Below are positions 1 through 6,083 of a stretch of DNA of 11,395 nucleotides, piece after piece (within the stretch, counting starts at the first letter, position 1; every line of letters begins with the position of its first letter). The stretch covers positions 1-11,395 of the forward strand of contig VBPP01000005.1 of NCBI GenBank assembly GCA_005877365.1, given 5' to 3'. A program made the translations under genes and the position numbers. Origin of the DNA: Nitrososphaerota archaeon (lineage in GTDB: Archaea; Thermoproteota; Nitrososphaeria; Nitrososphaerales; Gagatemarchaeaceae). The notes under the pieces were generated by a model. The model ran no database searches. It saw nothing but the letters and a program-made list of their open reading frames with translations, and was not told the origin of the DNA.

Positions 1-21
1 GCTCATCAATCGTCCCGTCTG

Positions 22-955
22 TTATAACACTATCGAGCGGTAGTACTCCGACCTTTTCACGACGTTTTTTGGCCGAAGCCCCCTGAGGTACCTCAGTGTG
101 TTCTCCACGGCCATCCTCACAGGCCGCCCCGAGGCCACAGCCGTCGGACCCGAGATGTGGGGGGTGCCGACGAAGTTCGGCAGAGAAGTAAAGGGATAGT
201 CAGTGACGAGGGTCTCCCTCCCCTCCTTGTACCACCATACATCTGTCGCGTACCTGAAGCTGGGATTCCGCCTGAGGTGCTCGTAGAGTGCCGCCTGATT
301 GACTATGTCTCCCCTCGATATGTTCACCAGGACGGCACCACCCTTCGCAACAGAGAGCGCCTCTCCCCCGCACAAATCTTAGACCGCCCCCGCCCCGGCT
401 CCCACTCGCGCTCCTCCTGCTTCTTGAGAGAGCAATGACGTTCATCCCGAACGACCTCCCCAGTTCCGCGACCACGGCCCCTATTCCTCCGTAGCCAATC
501 ACTCCCAGCGTCTTGCCCCGGAGTACGAGAATGTCATCAGACGTCCCCCTGAACTCCTTGAAGTCGGTCTTCCCCCTCGCCACGGAGTTGTGCGTGTCGA
601 CGACCCTCTTCGCCGCGGAGAGGAGGAGCCCAAACGCGTGTTCACCCACCTCGAGAGAGTAGGCGCCGGCGTTACTGCTGACCACGACCTTCCTGGCGAG
701 CGCTTGGAACGGGATGTGATCTACCCCCACGAGTATGCCCTGAATGAATCTCAGCCTCTTCATGCTCCGAAGCGTCCCGTCCGTCAGGATTTCTGGCCAG
801 GAGGATATCAAGAGCGCGTCGGTCTGACGCAGGCGGTCAGCCAGCGTCTTCTTGTCAAGCTCGCTCGACCTGTAGACGTTCGCAAACCTCCGCAGCCTGC
901 GAACTTCGGAGCTCCCGACGAGGTCGCTCGTGATCAGCAGGTTGTGGCGCATCAA
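22..955 (-). pseudogene. D-2-hydroxyacid dehydrogenase, frameshifted with internal deletion
   Basis: Member of the NAD(P)-dependent D-isomer-specific 2-hydroxyacid dehydrogenase family (glyoxylate/hydroxypyruvate reductase-like); the real substrate cannot be told. It reads in two frames. The 5' part starts at TTG 955, with ATG 952 next to it, and runs to about 380. It carries the N-terminal catalytic half and the Rossmann motif GYGGIGAVVAELGRSFG (residues 154-170) followed by VIALSRS; an Arg after beta2 hints at NADP. The 3' part (about 378 to 22) carries VNISRGD with the substrate-binding Arg, DVWWYKEG with the likely catalytic Glu, and GTPHISG with the catalytic His. The join at about 379-415 needs a change of frame, and the stretch holding the usual PLTxET segment is missing: roughly 37 nt where relatives have about 110. 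The gene therefore looks inactive, or the assembly collapsed at the C-rich run 387-403. Divergent from the alcohol dehydrogenase. Confidence 0.8.
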
Positions 956-978
956 CGAATTCGTCTAATCAATCACTC

Positions 979-987
979 CTTAAATAT
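979..987. promoter_or_regulatory. TATA-like element shared by divergent genes
   Basis: CTTAAATAT on the plus strand reads ATATTTAAG on the minus strand, so either face resembles an archaeal TATA box. Its centre (983) is 28 nt from the TTG of the alcohol dehydrogenase (1011) and 28 nt from the TTG of the hydroxyacid dehydrogenase (955). This fits leaderless transcription in both directions from one element. ATCAATC occurs on both sides, at 968-974 and 986-992. That it is shared is inferred from spacing only. Confidence 0.6.
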
Positions 988-1010
988 CAATCCACGACCA
1001 AACCCCCAAA

Positions 1011-2030
1011 TTGAAAGCCGTCCGCTTTCACAGACAGGGTGGACCGGAGGTCCTCGTCTACGAGGACGCGCCGAACCCACAACTCGGGGATGGAGAGGCA
1101 CTTGTCTGGGTCAAGGCCTGCGGCGTCAACAGGGTGGACATCTGGGCGAGGAACGGCAAGTACAAGACTCAACTCCCTCACATCCTGGGTACCGACGTGG
1201 CGGGGGAGGTAATCCAGGTCTCGCAAGGGGTGAATAACGTGACGCCAGGGAGTCAGGTCGTCGCATACCCCGTGCTCCGTGACAGAACGTGCAGGTACTG
1301 CAAGACGGGCCGCCCGAACAGATGCGAGAAGATAGGACTGCTCGGGGTTGCCGCGGACGGCGGTTATGCACAGTACGTGAAGCTTCACGCAGAAGACTTG
1401 CTGCCCATACGCGGCCTCGACTTCAAGACCGCGGCCGCACTTCCGGTGAACTTCGGGACGGCCTGGAACGGGCTCGTCACCCGCGCGAAAGTGAAAGCTG
1501 GCGACTCCGTCCTGGTGTGGGCCGCCGGGAGCGGCCTCGGATTCGCTGCCATCCAGGTGGCGAAGCTCTTTGGTGCGAAGGTGATCGCGACGGCAGGCAG
1601 TGACGCTAAGCTGGAACTCGCGATGTCTCACGGGGCCGATTACGCGATTAACCATTCAAAGGAGGACGTCCCAGAAAAGGTCAGGGCGCTGACGGGCGGC
1701 TACGGAGCCGATATCGTCTTCGACCACGTGGGTGCGGAGACATGGCAGAGGAGCATCATGGCGCTCGCCAAGGGCGGGGTTCTCGTCTCTCTGGGGGTAA
1801 CGACGGGTGAAGAATCCGGAGTGAACATCGGGAGAGTCTACAGGTCCGAGCTGACCATCGCAGGAACCTACGCTTTCACGACTGACGACCTCACGAAGGT
1901 TCTCAAGCTGGCTTCGCAGCGGCAACTAGCGCCGCACATCTACAAGGAGCTACCACTCAACTCAGCGGGGGAGGCTCACAGAATCCTGGAAGCCAGGGAG
2001 CAGTTCGGGAAGATTCTCCTCATCCCTTAG
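1011..2030 (+). CDS. Zinc-type alcohol dehydrogenase / quinone oxidoreductase (MDR family)
   Basis: A 339-residue medium-chain dehydrogenase/reductase, the full family length, expected to oxidise alcohols or reduce aldehydes or quinones with NAD(P)H in the cytoplasm. The N-terminal GroES-like domain has Cys37 in ACGVNRVDIW, where the first catalytic-zinc Cys sits, then GTDVAGEV (60-67). The structural zinc loop reads D91-x2-C94-x2-C97-x7-C105: the first of the usual four Cys is Asp. The coenzyme domain has VLVWAAGSGLG (167-177), then VIATAGS, common in NADPH-using quinone-oxidoreductase relatives. The usual His after Gly60 is replaced (GTD for GHE), so catalytic zinc may be absent and substrate class stays open. 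The start is TTG 1011, 28 nt from a TATA element, so the transcript is probably leaderless. The BtuF-like gene follows after 10 nt, probably in the same transcript. Confidence 0.9.
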   Translation: MKAVRFHRQGGPEVLVYEDAPNPQLGDGEALVWVKACGVNRVDIWARNGKYKTQLPHILGTDVAGEVIQVSQGVNNVTPGSQVVAYPVLRDRTCRYCKTGRPNRCEKIGLLGVAADGGYAQYVKLHAEDLLPIRGLDFKTAAALPVNFGTAWNGLVTRAKVKAGDSVLVWAAGSGLGFAAIQVAKLFGAKVIATAGSDAKLELAMSHGADYAINHSKEDVPEKVRALTGGYGADIVFDHVGAETWQRSIMALAKGGVLVSLGVTTGEESGVNIGRVYRSELTIAGTYAFTTDDLTKVLKLASQRQLAPHIYKELPLNSAGEAHRILEAREQFGKILLIP

Positions 2031-2040
2031 GGCGAGTTCG

Positions 2041-2874
2041 TTGGTCAAGGCGTTCAGTGAAATTCTCGGAGAGGAGGTCGATATCCCCGAGAGACCGGCA
2101 AGGATAGTAAGCTTCAGCCCGGCGATAACCGAGGCTCTCTTCCTCCTGGGATTTGGCGATGCCGTGGTCGGCGTCAGTGCCTTCTGTGCGAGGCCTCCCG
2201 AGGCCGCCATGAAGAGAAAGGTCGGGAGCTACAACACAGTCGACCCGCAGCTCCTCTCGGAGCTGAGGCCAGACCTGATTTTCACTGTCACGGGGTATCA
2301 GAGAGAATTTGCAGTCGCGCTCTCGAAGAGATTTCCTGTCTACCCCCTAGAACTCCCAGTCTCGGTCGCTGGGATGATCGACGGCGTCGCCAAGCTCGGT
2401 CTCGTCCTCGGCGCCCCCGAAAGGGGGCGCGAACTCGCCTTGAGGCTCCTTCAGAAGCTCTCGGGAATCAGACAGGTCAGGGCGAAGCTACGAACCTACG
2501 TGGAGATCGACCTCGGCGGCCCAGTGTCATTCGGTGCCTACAGCTACATAACCGATGCTCTTCACCTTCTGGGCGCTTCCAACATATACGGCGACGTGAG
2601 GTCAGAATGGCTGACGCCTCCGCTCGGGGAGATTCCAGGGGAAGACCCCGACGTATTCCTCTATGAAGCGAAGATGTTCTCGAAGTTCGTTCCCCGAAAG
2701 CTGGAGGAGCTGATCGACCGACGCGGCTGGCGAGAGACGGGCTTCGTCCGCAACGGAAACTACTTTCTGACCCCTGGCCCGTTGGACTTCCTCGCACATC
2801 ACGGCCCGAGTTTCGTCACAGAGGCAATCCCCTGGCTCCAGGAGCGACTCGAGAGCGCCGAAGGGCGAATATAG
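2041..2874 (+). CDS. BtuF/FhuD-fold metal or corrinoid-binding protein, no signal peptide
   Basis: 277 residues of the periplasmic-binding-protein type 2 family (PF01497 type), which binds cobalamin, haem or iron chelates between two lobes joined by a long helix. Typical signs are RIVSFSPAITEALFLLG (21-37), VVGVSAFC (42-49), KVGSYNTVDPQLLSELRPDLI (around 60-80, the conserved 'dpElvlalkPDLV' type block) and the DALHLLGASNIYGD region (172-185). The protein opens with charged residues and has no signal peptide, lipobox Cys or N-terminal membrane segment, so it is probably cytoplasmic and not a transporter receptor. Bacterial and archaeal relatives of this soluble kind are known without clear function. 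The start is TTG 2041; I found no earlier start codon in frame, and the ribosome site is weak. It lies 10 nt after the dehydrogenase stop and converges on the PAC2 gene with 24 nt between the stops. Confidence 0.8.
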   Translation: MVKAFSEILGEEVDIPERPARIVSFSPAITEALFLLGFGDAVVGVSAFCARPPEAAMKRKVGSYNTVDPQLLSELRPDLIFTVTGYQREFAVALSKRFPVYPLELPVSVAGMIDGVAKLGLVLGAPERGRELALRLLQKLSGIRQVRAKLRTYVEIDLGGPVSFGAYSYITDALHLLGASNIYGDVRSEWLTPPLGEIPGEDPDVFLYEAKMFSKFVPRKLEELIDRRGWRETGFVRNGNYFLTPGPLDFLAHHGPSFVTEAIPWLQERLESAEGRI

Positions 2875-2898
2875 GATGGTACCCCGCGCCCGCCTCGG

Positions 2899-3663
2899 TC
2901 AGCCGATATAGGTGGGCTCTCGCTTCCTTTCCTGCTGCGCTTCTTGAACAGAGGGGAGTGAGCCTGCGCCGAGCTCCTGAAGGCTCTTCTTCCTTCGGTG
3001 AAGCTTCTTAGTATCGAGTTTCAGGTTCAGCCTCAAACCGACCATCTTCAGAGCCAACTCGGCCGCCACCGGGTCGGGAACATCCCCCTGGGTCTCGCTC
3101 GATAGACAGACTGCTCTAACGCCCCGGTCGAGCGCTCCCCCGAGGATCAATCCATGCATCCAAGTGATCGCCCCCATCGTCGTCCTCTTCGCGCCGAGCG
3201 CCTCATACTCCTTGGCAAGCTCATCGTCGGTCGCAGAGATGAAGACTTTCGGCTCCTCCACGGGAGCTCCCTTGATCATCGCGGCGAGAATCAGGAGCTC
3301 CCCGACCGAGTTCTGAGCGGCCAGGTCGACGACCAGCTCGGAAAGCGAGTAGGCACCTCTCGGGTCGACCGGCTGAGAATCCCCCGTGTAGATTAGGAGC
3401 TTCTCGGAGGGAGCGTAGTAAAGCCTGTGACTCATCGGCTCGACGACCCCGTTCTCACGAATCAGGACCTGAGGCGGCAGGTGGGGGCTGTATATCTCCG
3501 CGATGGGCTTTGGCTTCAACTGGTCTATCAGGTAGTCCACGGCGATCTTCGCGACGAGGCCGCTGTCGGGGAGGCCGCAGACCATGGCCCCCTTCGTAAC
3601 CTTCGGTCCGTCGTCGTGATACCTGATGATGTAGTCTTGCAAGGACAGCAGCTCCAAACCCAA
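2899..3663 (-). CDS. PAC2-family proteasome assembly chaperone
   Basis: 254 residues, cytoplasmic. It has the layout of archaeal PAC2 proteins (PbaA/PbaB-like), which bind proteasome alpha subunits and help ring assembly. Recognisable blocks are KGAMVCGLPDSGLVAKIAVDYLI (24-46, the nucleoside-phosphorylase-like fold opening), AEIYSPHLPPQVLI, LLIYTGDSQP, and a Thr/Gly-rich core around 140-180 with TWMHGLILG. The C-terminal 40 residues are basic and probably disordered. They end P-T-Y-I-G, with Tyr third from last, which is close to but not the HbYX tail that opens proteasome gates. The start is TTG 3663. A TATA-like CTATTAAAC at 3668-3676 is only about 10 nt upstream, so a leaderless start at the in-frame TTG 3642 (seven residues shorter) is equally possible. 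The phosphatase gene lies 69 nt upstream on the same strand. Confidence 0.85.
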   Translation of the reverse strand: MGLELLSLQDYIIRYHDDGPKVTKGAMVCGLPDSGLVAKIAVDYLIDQLKPKPIAEIYSPHLPPQVLIRENGVVEPMSHRLYYAPSEKLLIYTGDSQPVDPRGAYSLSELVVDLAAQNSVGELLILAAMIKGAPVEEPKVFISATDDELAKEYEALGAKRTTMGAITWMHGLILGGALDRGVRAVCLSSETQGDVPDPVAAELALKMVGLRLNLKLDTKKLHRRKKSLQELGAGSLPSVQEAQQERKREPTYIG

Positions 3664-3666
3664 TTC

Positions 3667-3677
3667 CCTATTAAACT
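3667..3677 (-). promoter_or_regulatory. Possible TATA box for the PAC2 gene
   Basis: On the minus strand AGTTTAATAGG. Its centre is about 30 nt from the in-frame TTG at 3642 and only about 10 nt from TTG 3663. If it is a real promoter, translation should begin at 3642. It also implies that PAC2 can be transcribed separately from the phosphatase gene upstream. Confidence 0.4.
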
Positions 3678-3732
3678 ACTCACGGCGAGAGCTGGCCGAC
3701 CGAGGATAGGGGTCACTCCTCTCTTGCGGGGG

Positions 3733-4233
3733 TCAGGAGCCTTTGAGAGACTTCTCGTATTCCCGTAGTGAGGTTTCCTGCCTGCTCTCGACCGAGCCCG
3801 GTCTCATCTTCCTCAGCAGTTCGCTCGCTTCCTTCGCGCTCATCCCCTTCGTCTTCATGAGATAGGCGGCGAGCGCAGAGCCTGTCCTCCCCTTTCCCGC
3901 AAGGCAGTGGACCAGTATAGTCCTCCCGCTCTTCACCTCTTGGTCGATGTAGGTAGCGGCCTCATCGAGAGCCCCGACCGGTGGCACTTCGTGGTCCTTC
4001 ATGGGAAGATGCCTCACCCTGATATTCAACCCCTCGAACCACTCTGCAGGCAGGGGAGCCTCGGTGAGGGTCAGGACGCTGTTCACGCCGTGGCGGGCGA
4101 GCCACTCCACCTGGTCTCTCGACGAAGGAATCCCCGATGCGGCGAGCTTTCCTCGGTAGACCCAGCCGAAGTTCGTCGGTATGTCCGAGACTTTTGCCCT
4201 CAATCTCCTTAGCAAGAGACCACCCGTGCCCAT
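3733..4233 (-). CDS. Dual-specificity / tyrosine phosphatase
   Basis: 166 residues, a small cytoplasmic cysteine-dependent phosphatase with one catalytic domain. Numbering from Met at 4233, the P-loop is HCLAGKGRT with Cys110 and Arg116 (the C-x5-R signature), and the general acid is probably Asp80 in LPMKDHEVPP. The opening NFGWVYRGKLAASGIP and VNSVLTLTE match the small archaeal DSP group that begins at a conserved N-F-x-W-V. It should remove phosphate from protein Tyr/Ser/Thr or a small molecule; the target is unknown. The frame is open upstream to ATG 4530, but that stretch is the IS605 scar and has no phosphatase homology, so I start at ATG 4233. TTG codons at about 4212 and 4203 are alternatives. 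No native promoter is visible because the scar ends about 25 nt upstream. Confidence 0.85.
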   Translation of the reverse strand: MGTGGLLLRRLRAKVSDIPTNFGWVYRGKLAASGIPSSRDQVEWLARHGVNSVLTLTEAPLPAEWFEGLNIRVRHLPMKDHEVPPVGALDEAATYIDQEVKSGRTILVHCLAGKGRTGSALAAYLMKTKGMSAKEASELLRKMRPGSVESRQETSLREYEKSLKGS

Positions 4234-4235
4234 CT

Positions 4236-4451
4236 TCAACCATCCGGCCGTCTCGGCGCCTTGTGACATCCTCCCGCAACTGAAGGTCGTGGGCTTCCAG
4301 CCCCTGTTCCATGGCGTATAGTTCCTGCTTCTTCGACAAGGCTTGTGGCCCCGGTTGTCAGGGGTGGCAGAGGTCCAGTCTCCACAGGCTTGAGTCCGGG
4401 CATGTCCTGCCCTACGTGGAGGTCCACATCCATTATTAGTTGTCGATCCAT
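4236..4451 (-). pseudogene. TnpB C-terminal tail remnant
   Basis: A 71-codon frame from ATG 4451 to the stop at 4236. Its middle reads LHVGQDMPGLKPVETGPL, then LVEEAGTI and AGSPRPS, in the style of archaeal TnpB (Fanzor/Cas12-like nuclease) C-termini that run into the right-end hairpin. Nothing of the RuvC catalytic core (the DED residues) or the CxxC zinc finger is left. The first few codons are junction sequence. In IS605 elements this region also forms the 3' part of the omega guide RNA. It is not expected to make a working protein. Homology is judged by eye. Confidence 0.5.
4273..4293 (-). repeat. Decayed IS605-type right-end hairpin
   Basis: Minus strand CCCACGACcttcaGTTGCGGG, where the two arms pair with one mismatch and one G-T pair. 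The usual form would be perfectly paired, so two substitutions and one extra base suggest decay. It directly follows the TnpB tail, the normal place for a right end. Confidence 0.6.
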
Positions 4452-5657
4452 TTAAGCACCAACGCGATTCATCCCACGGCTGAAGCCTGTGGGCTTTCTC
4501 GTATGGGTTAGGTAAGTCCTTCCTCGCCATGTGAAACTCGCCCCCCCGAGGAGCTGTCTCAGGACCCCCAGCATTATCATCGTGCCCCCGGCGAAGGCGA
4601 GCAGCGTGAATCCGTACGAGCGTGATGTGGTGTTCCGGACATCGTAAGTCACGATCGCGGCAGGGGAAAGGACCGAGATTGCGGCCGCGACGATGAAGAA
4701 GGTTGTCGCCGTCCCGCTAATCGCCGACACGCCGAGGGTGAGCAGGGGAAAGACAAAGAGTGCGAGACCGGCAAGAACGAATCCGAAGCCGGTGAGCTTC
4801 CTCTCCCTCAGGGGGTTGCTCGCAATCCTCTTGATTGAACTCCAGACGGCGGTCAATCCGGACGCCAGCCCCGCCGTGAGGACCGCTCCGTCGAGCAGCA
4901 CCTCGAACGGGACTCCCTTCGCCTTCAGGTTGTTTGCCATCTGTTTGTCTTCGACGAAGTCACCCCTTACCGCCTCGTGCCCACCTATCCTCTCGTACGC
5001 CCCTCTCTTGATCAGAATGAAGGCACCGAAGAGGACGGCCCTGCCCCCTTTACTGTCATTGACGCTTCTGAGCGGGTAGAGAAGCCTGATTACGGACGCG
5101 AGAACCGGCCAGACCATCTTCGCCCAGAATCCCCGGAGTTCCCCTCTCGGGAAGACGGAGAGCACGTCCTTTCCGGTTCGCTTCGCATGAGAGAGGGTGC
5201 GCTCCACCGCGTCTCTTGCCAGGATTGAATCCGAATCTACGAAGAGAAGCCACTCGCCCCTGCTCATGCGAAAGCCCTGGTGGCACGCCCAATTCTTCCC
5301 GACCCAGCCTTCAGGCAGCTCCTCGCCGTGAACCATCCTACCCCTCCCGTCCCCTTCCACGACCGAGGCCGCCTTCTCGGCAGTCCTGTCGGTCGACATA
5401 TCGTCGACGACCACGAACTCCAGGTTTCTGTGTGTCTGCCCTGCTATCGACCTCAAGCATGTCGCGATTGTCGCCTCTTCGTTCCTTGTCGGGACGATTA
5501 CGCTTACGAGCTCCTCCTCATTCCTCGTCGACGGACCCTCCAGAACGAAATTGGGGTATGACGAGAGTTCCCGGGCGTTGTAAAACAGGAGGAAGATCCA
5601 TCCGAGCCCAATAACTAGCTCGAGGGAAGCGAGTATCCAGAGCAGGAGATCTGGCAT
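4452..5657 (-). CDS. Membrane GT2 family glycosyltransferase (CrtQ/HpnB-like)
   Basis: 401 residues. One N-terminal membrane helix (about 3-26), a cytoplasmic GT-A domain, and about three C-terminal helices (about 288-312, 317-338, 350-370). GT2 marks are VSVIVPTRNEEATI (51-64), VVVDDMSTDRT (82-92, nucleotide-binding Asp pair), FVDSDS (139-144, metal-binding DxD-type) and DFVEDKQMA (233-241, ED base motif). GWVGKNWACHQG (118-129) is typical of the CrtQ/HpnB branch. It should transfer a sugar from a nucleotide donor to a membrane lipid or glycan; the acceptor is unknown. The natural end is probably just after the WRGRTYLT motif (377-384). The last about 15 residues, including RKPTGFSRGMN (387-397), are encoded by an IS605-type end. 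It follows the OB-fold gene after 12 nt with no clear ribosome site. Confidence 0.9.
   Translation of the reverse strand: MPDLLLWILASLELVIGLGWIFLLFYNARELSSYPNFVLEGPSTRNEEELVSVIVPTRNEEATIATCLRSIAGQTHRNLEFVVVDDMSTDRTAEKAASVVEGDGRGRMVHGEELPEGWVGKNWACHQGFRMSRGEWLLFVDSDSILARDAVERTLSHAKRTGKDVLSVFPRGELRGFWAKMVWPVLASVIRLLYPLRSVNDSKGGRAVLFGAFILIKRGAYERIGGHEAVRGDFVEDKQMANNLKAKGVPFEVLLDGAVLTAGLASGLTAVWSSIKRIASNPLRERKLTGFGFVLAGLALFVFPLLTLGVSAISGTATTFFIVAAAISVLSPAAIVTYDVRNTTSRSYGFTLLAFAGGTMIMLGVLRQLLGGASFTWRGRTYLTHTRKPTGFSRGMNRVGA
4473..4493 (-). repeat. Intact IS605-type hairpin
   Basis: Minus strand CCCAC-A-GGCT-TC-AGCC-GTGGG. The outer 5-bp and inner 4-bp stems pair fully around a bulged A, the classic bulged hairpin of IS200/IS605 ends. 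It lies inside the last 15 codons of the GT2 frame and supplies their unusual residues. It is offset by exactly 200 bp from the decayed hairpin downstream. Confidence 0.65.
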
Positions 5658-5669
5658 TATCGCGGGAGG

Positions 5670-6005
5670 CTACCTTTCTAGGACTTCGAGCTTACCGTAC
5701 CTACCGACGTTGAGACGAACCTCTCCGCGGAAGCTGTTTGTGTAGCCGTTGGTAACCCTGACCTTCGCACCCTGTTTCACGGCGTCGATCTGGTCGTCCC
5801 AAAGAGAGAGCTTGATTGAGCCCGTCGAATCCCTCAACGTGCAGTCGGCCACCCTCGCTTCTCCCCCGGTCCTGAGGTTAACGTTCCGAGGCTCAGAAAT
5901 GTCGACAATCTCTCCCTCCGCGTCGACTCGTCTCATTCCATCCCTGAGGTCTTTAATGTCCAACTTCTCAGTAGCGTTCGGTCCTTCATGGCGTCTATTT
6001 AACAT
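5670..6005 (-). CDS. Single-stranded-DNA-binding OB-fold protein (SOSS-B/RPA-like)
   Basis: 111 residues forming one OB fold: GMRRVDAEGEIVDIS (23-37), VADCTLRDSTGSIKLSLWDD (52-71), then AKVRVTNGYTNSFRGEVRLNVG (80-101). The Trp in SLWDD, the loop DSTG and the N-x-x-F-R-G-x-x-x-L turn are hallmarks of archaeal single-OB SSB and human SOSS-B (hSSB1) type proteins. It probably binds ssDNA (or RNA) in the cytoplasm. It lacks the long acidic tail of crenarchaeal SSB, so it may be a minor paralogue and not the main replication SSB. It starts at ATG 6005, about 41 nt from a TATA-like element at 6043-6050, giving a short leader. It appears cotranscribed with the GT2 gene. Confidence 0.85.
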   Translation of the reverse strand: MLNRRHEGPNATEKLDIKDLRDGMRRVDAEGEIVDISEPRNVNLRTGGEARVADCTLRDSTGSIKLSLWDDQIDAVKQGAKVRVTNGYTNSFRGEVRLNVGRYGKLEVLER

Positions 6006-6042
6006 TGAAGCGAATGAGCCTCCCTCTCATCCTCTCACAACT

Positions 6043-6050
6043 CTTTAAGT
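6043..6050. promoter_or_regulatory. TATA-like element between divergent OB-fold and GPT genes
   Basis: CTTTAAGT on plus, ACTTAAAG on minus. Its centre is about 38-40 nt from the starts on both sides (6084 plus, 6005 minus), allowing transcripts with roughly 12-15 nt leaders each way. It is the only AT-rich box in the 78-bp gap, so one element probably serves both genes. Inferred from position. Confidence 0.45.
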
Positions 6051-6083
6051 GGAAACTCTCGAGGGCCGCGAGAGTCTTCTTCC

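Larger units (their letters stand above)
4258..4504 (-). mobile_element. Degenerate IS200/IS605 (TnpB) scar
   Basis: This block looks like leftover right ends of IS605-type elements between the GT2 and phosphatase genes. It holds two 21-nt hairpins in the same orientation, 4473-4493 and 4273-4293, exactly 200 bp apart. Both have the familiar 'GCCCAC...CTTCAG...GTGGGA' form of TnpB-element ends. Between them the minus strand encodes what looks like a TnpB C-terminal tail. The first hairpin is intact and the second has decayed. No TnpA, no TnpB RuvC or zinc-finger part and no matching left end is present, so the scar cannot move by itself. The assignment rests on remembered family features; a search against IS elements of this clade would settle it. 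Confidence 0.65.

Noticed and set aside
590..1237. Long plus-strand open frame opposite the hydroxyacid dehydrogenase
   Set aside because: Arg/Pro-rich shadow frame typical of GC-rich DNA; it crosses the divergent promoter and overlaps two recognised genes.
987..1655. Long minus-strand open frame opposite the alcohol dehydrogenase
   Set aside because: Antisense to a full-length MDR gene with clear motifs; no recognisable domain of its own.
4234..4530. N-terminal extension of the phosphatase frame to ATG 4530 (99 extra residues)
   Set aside because: The extension reads through the IS605 scar in a different frame from the TnpB tail, is rich in Cys/Arg/Pro with no homology, and the phosphatase domain is complete without it.
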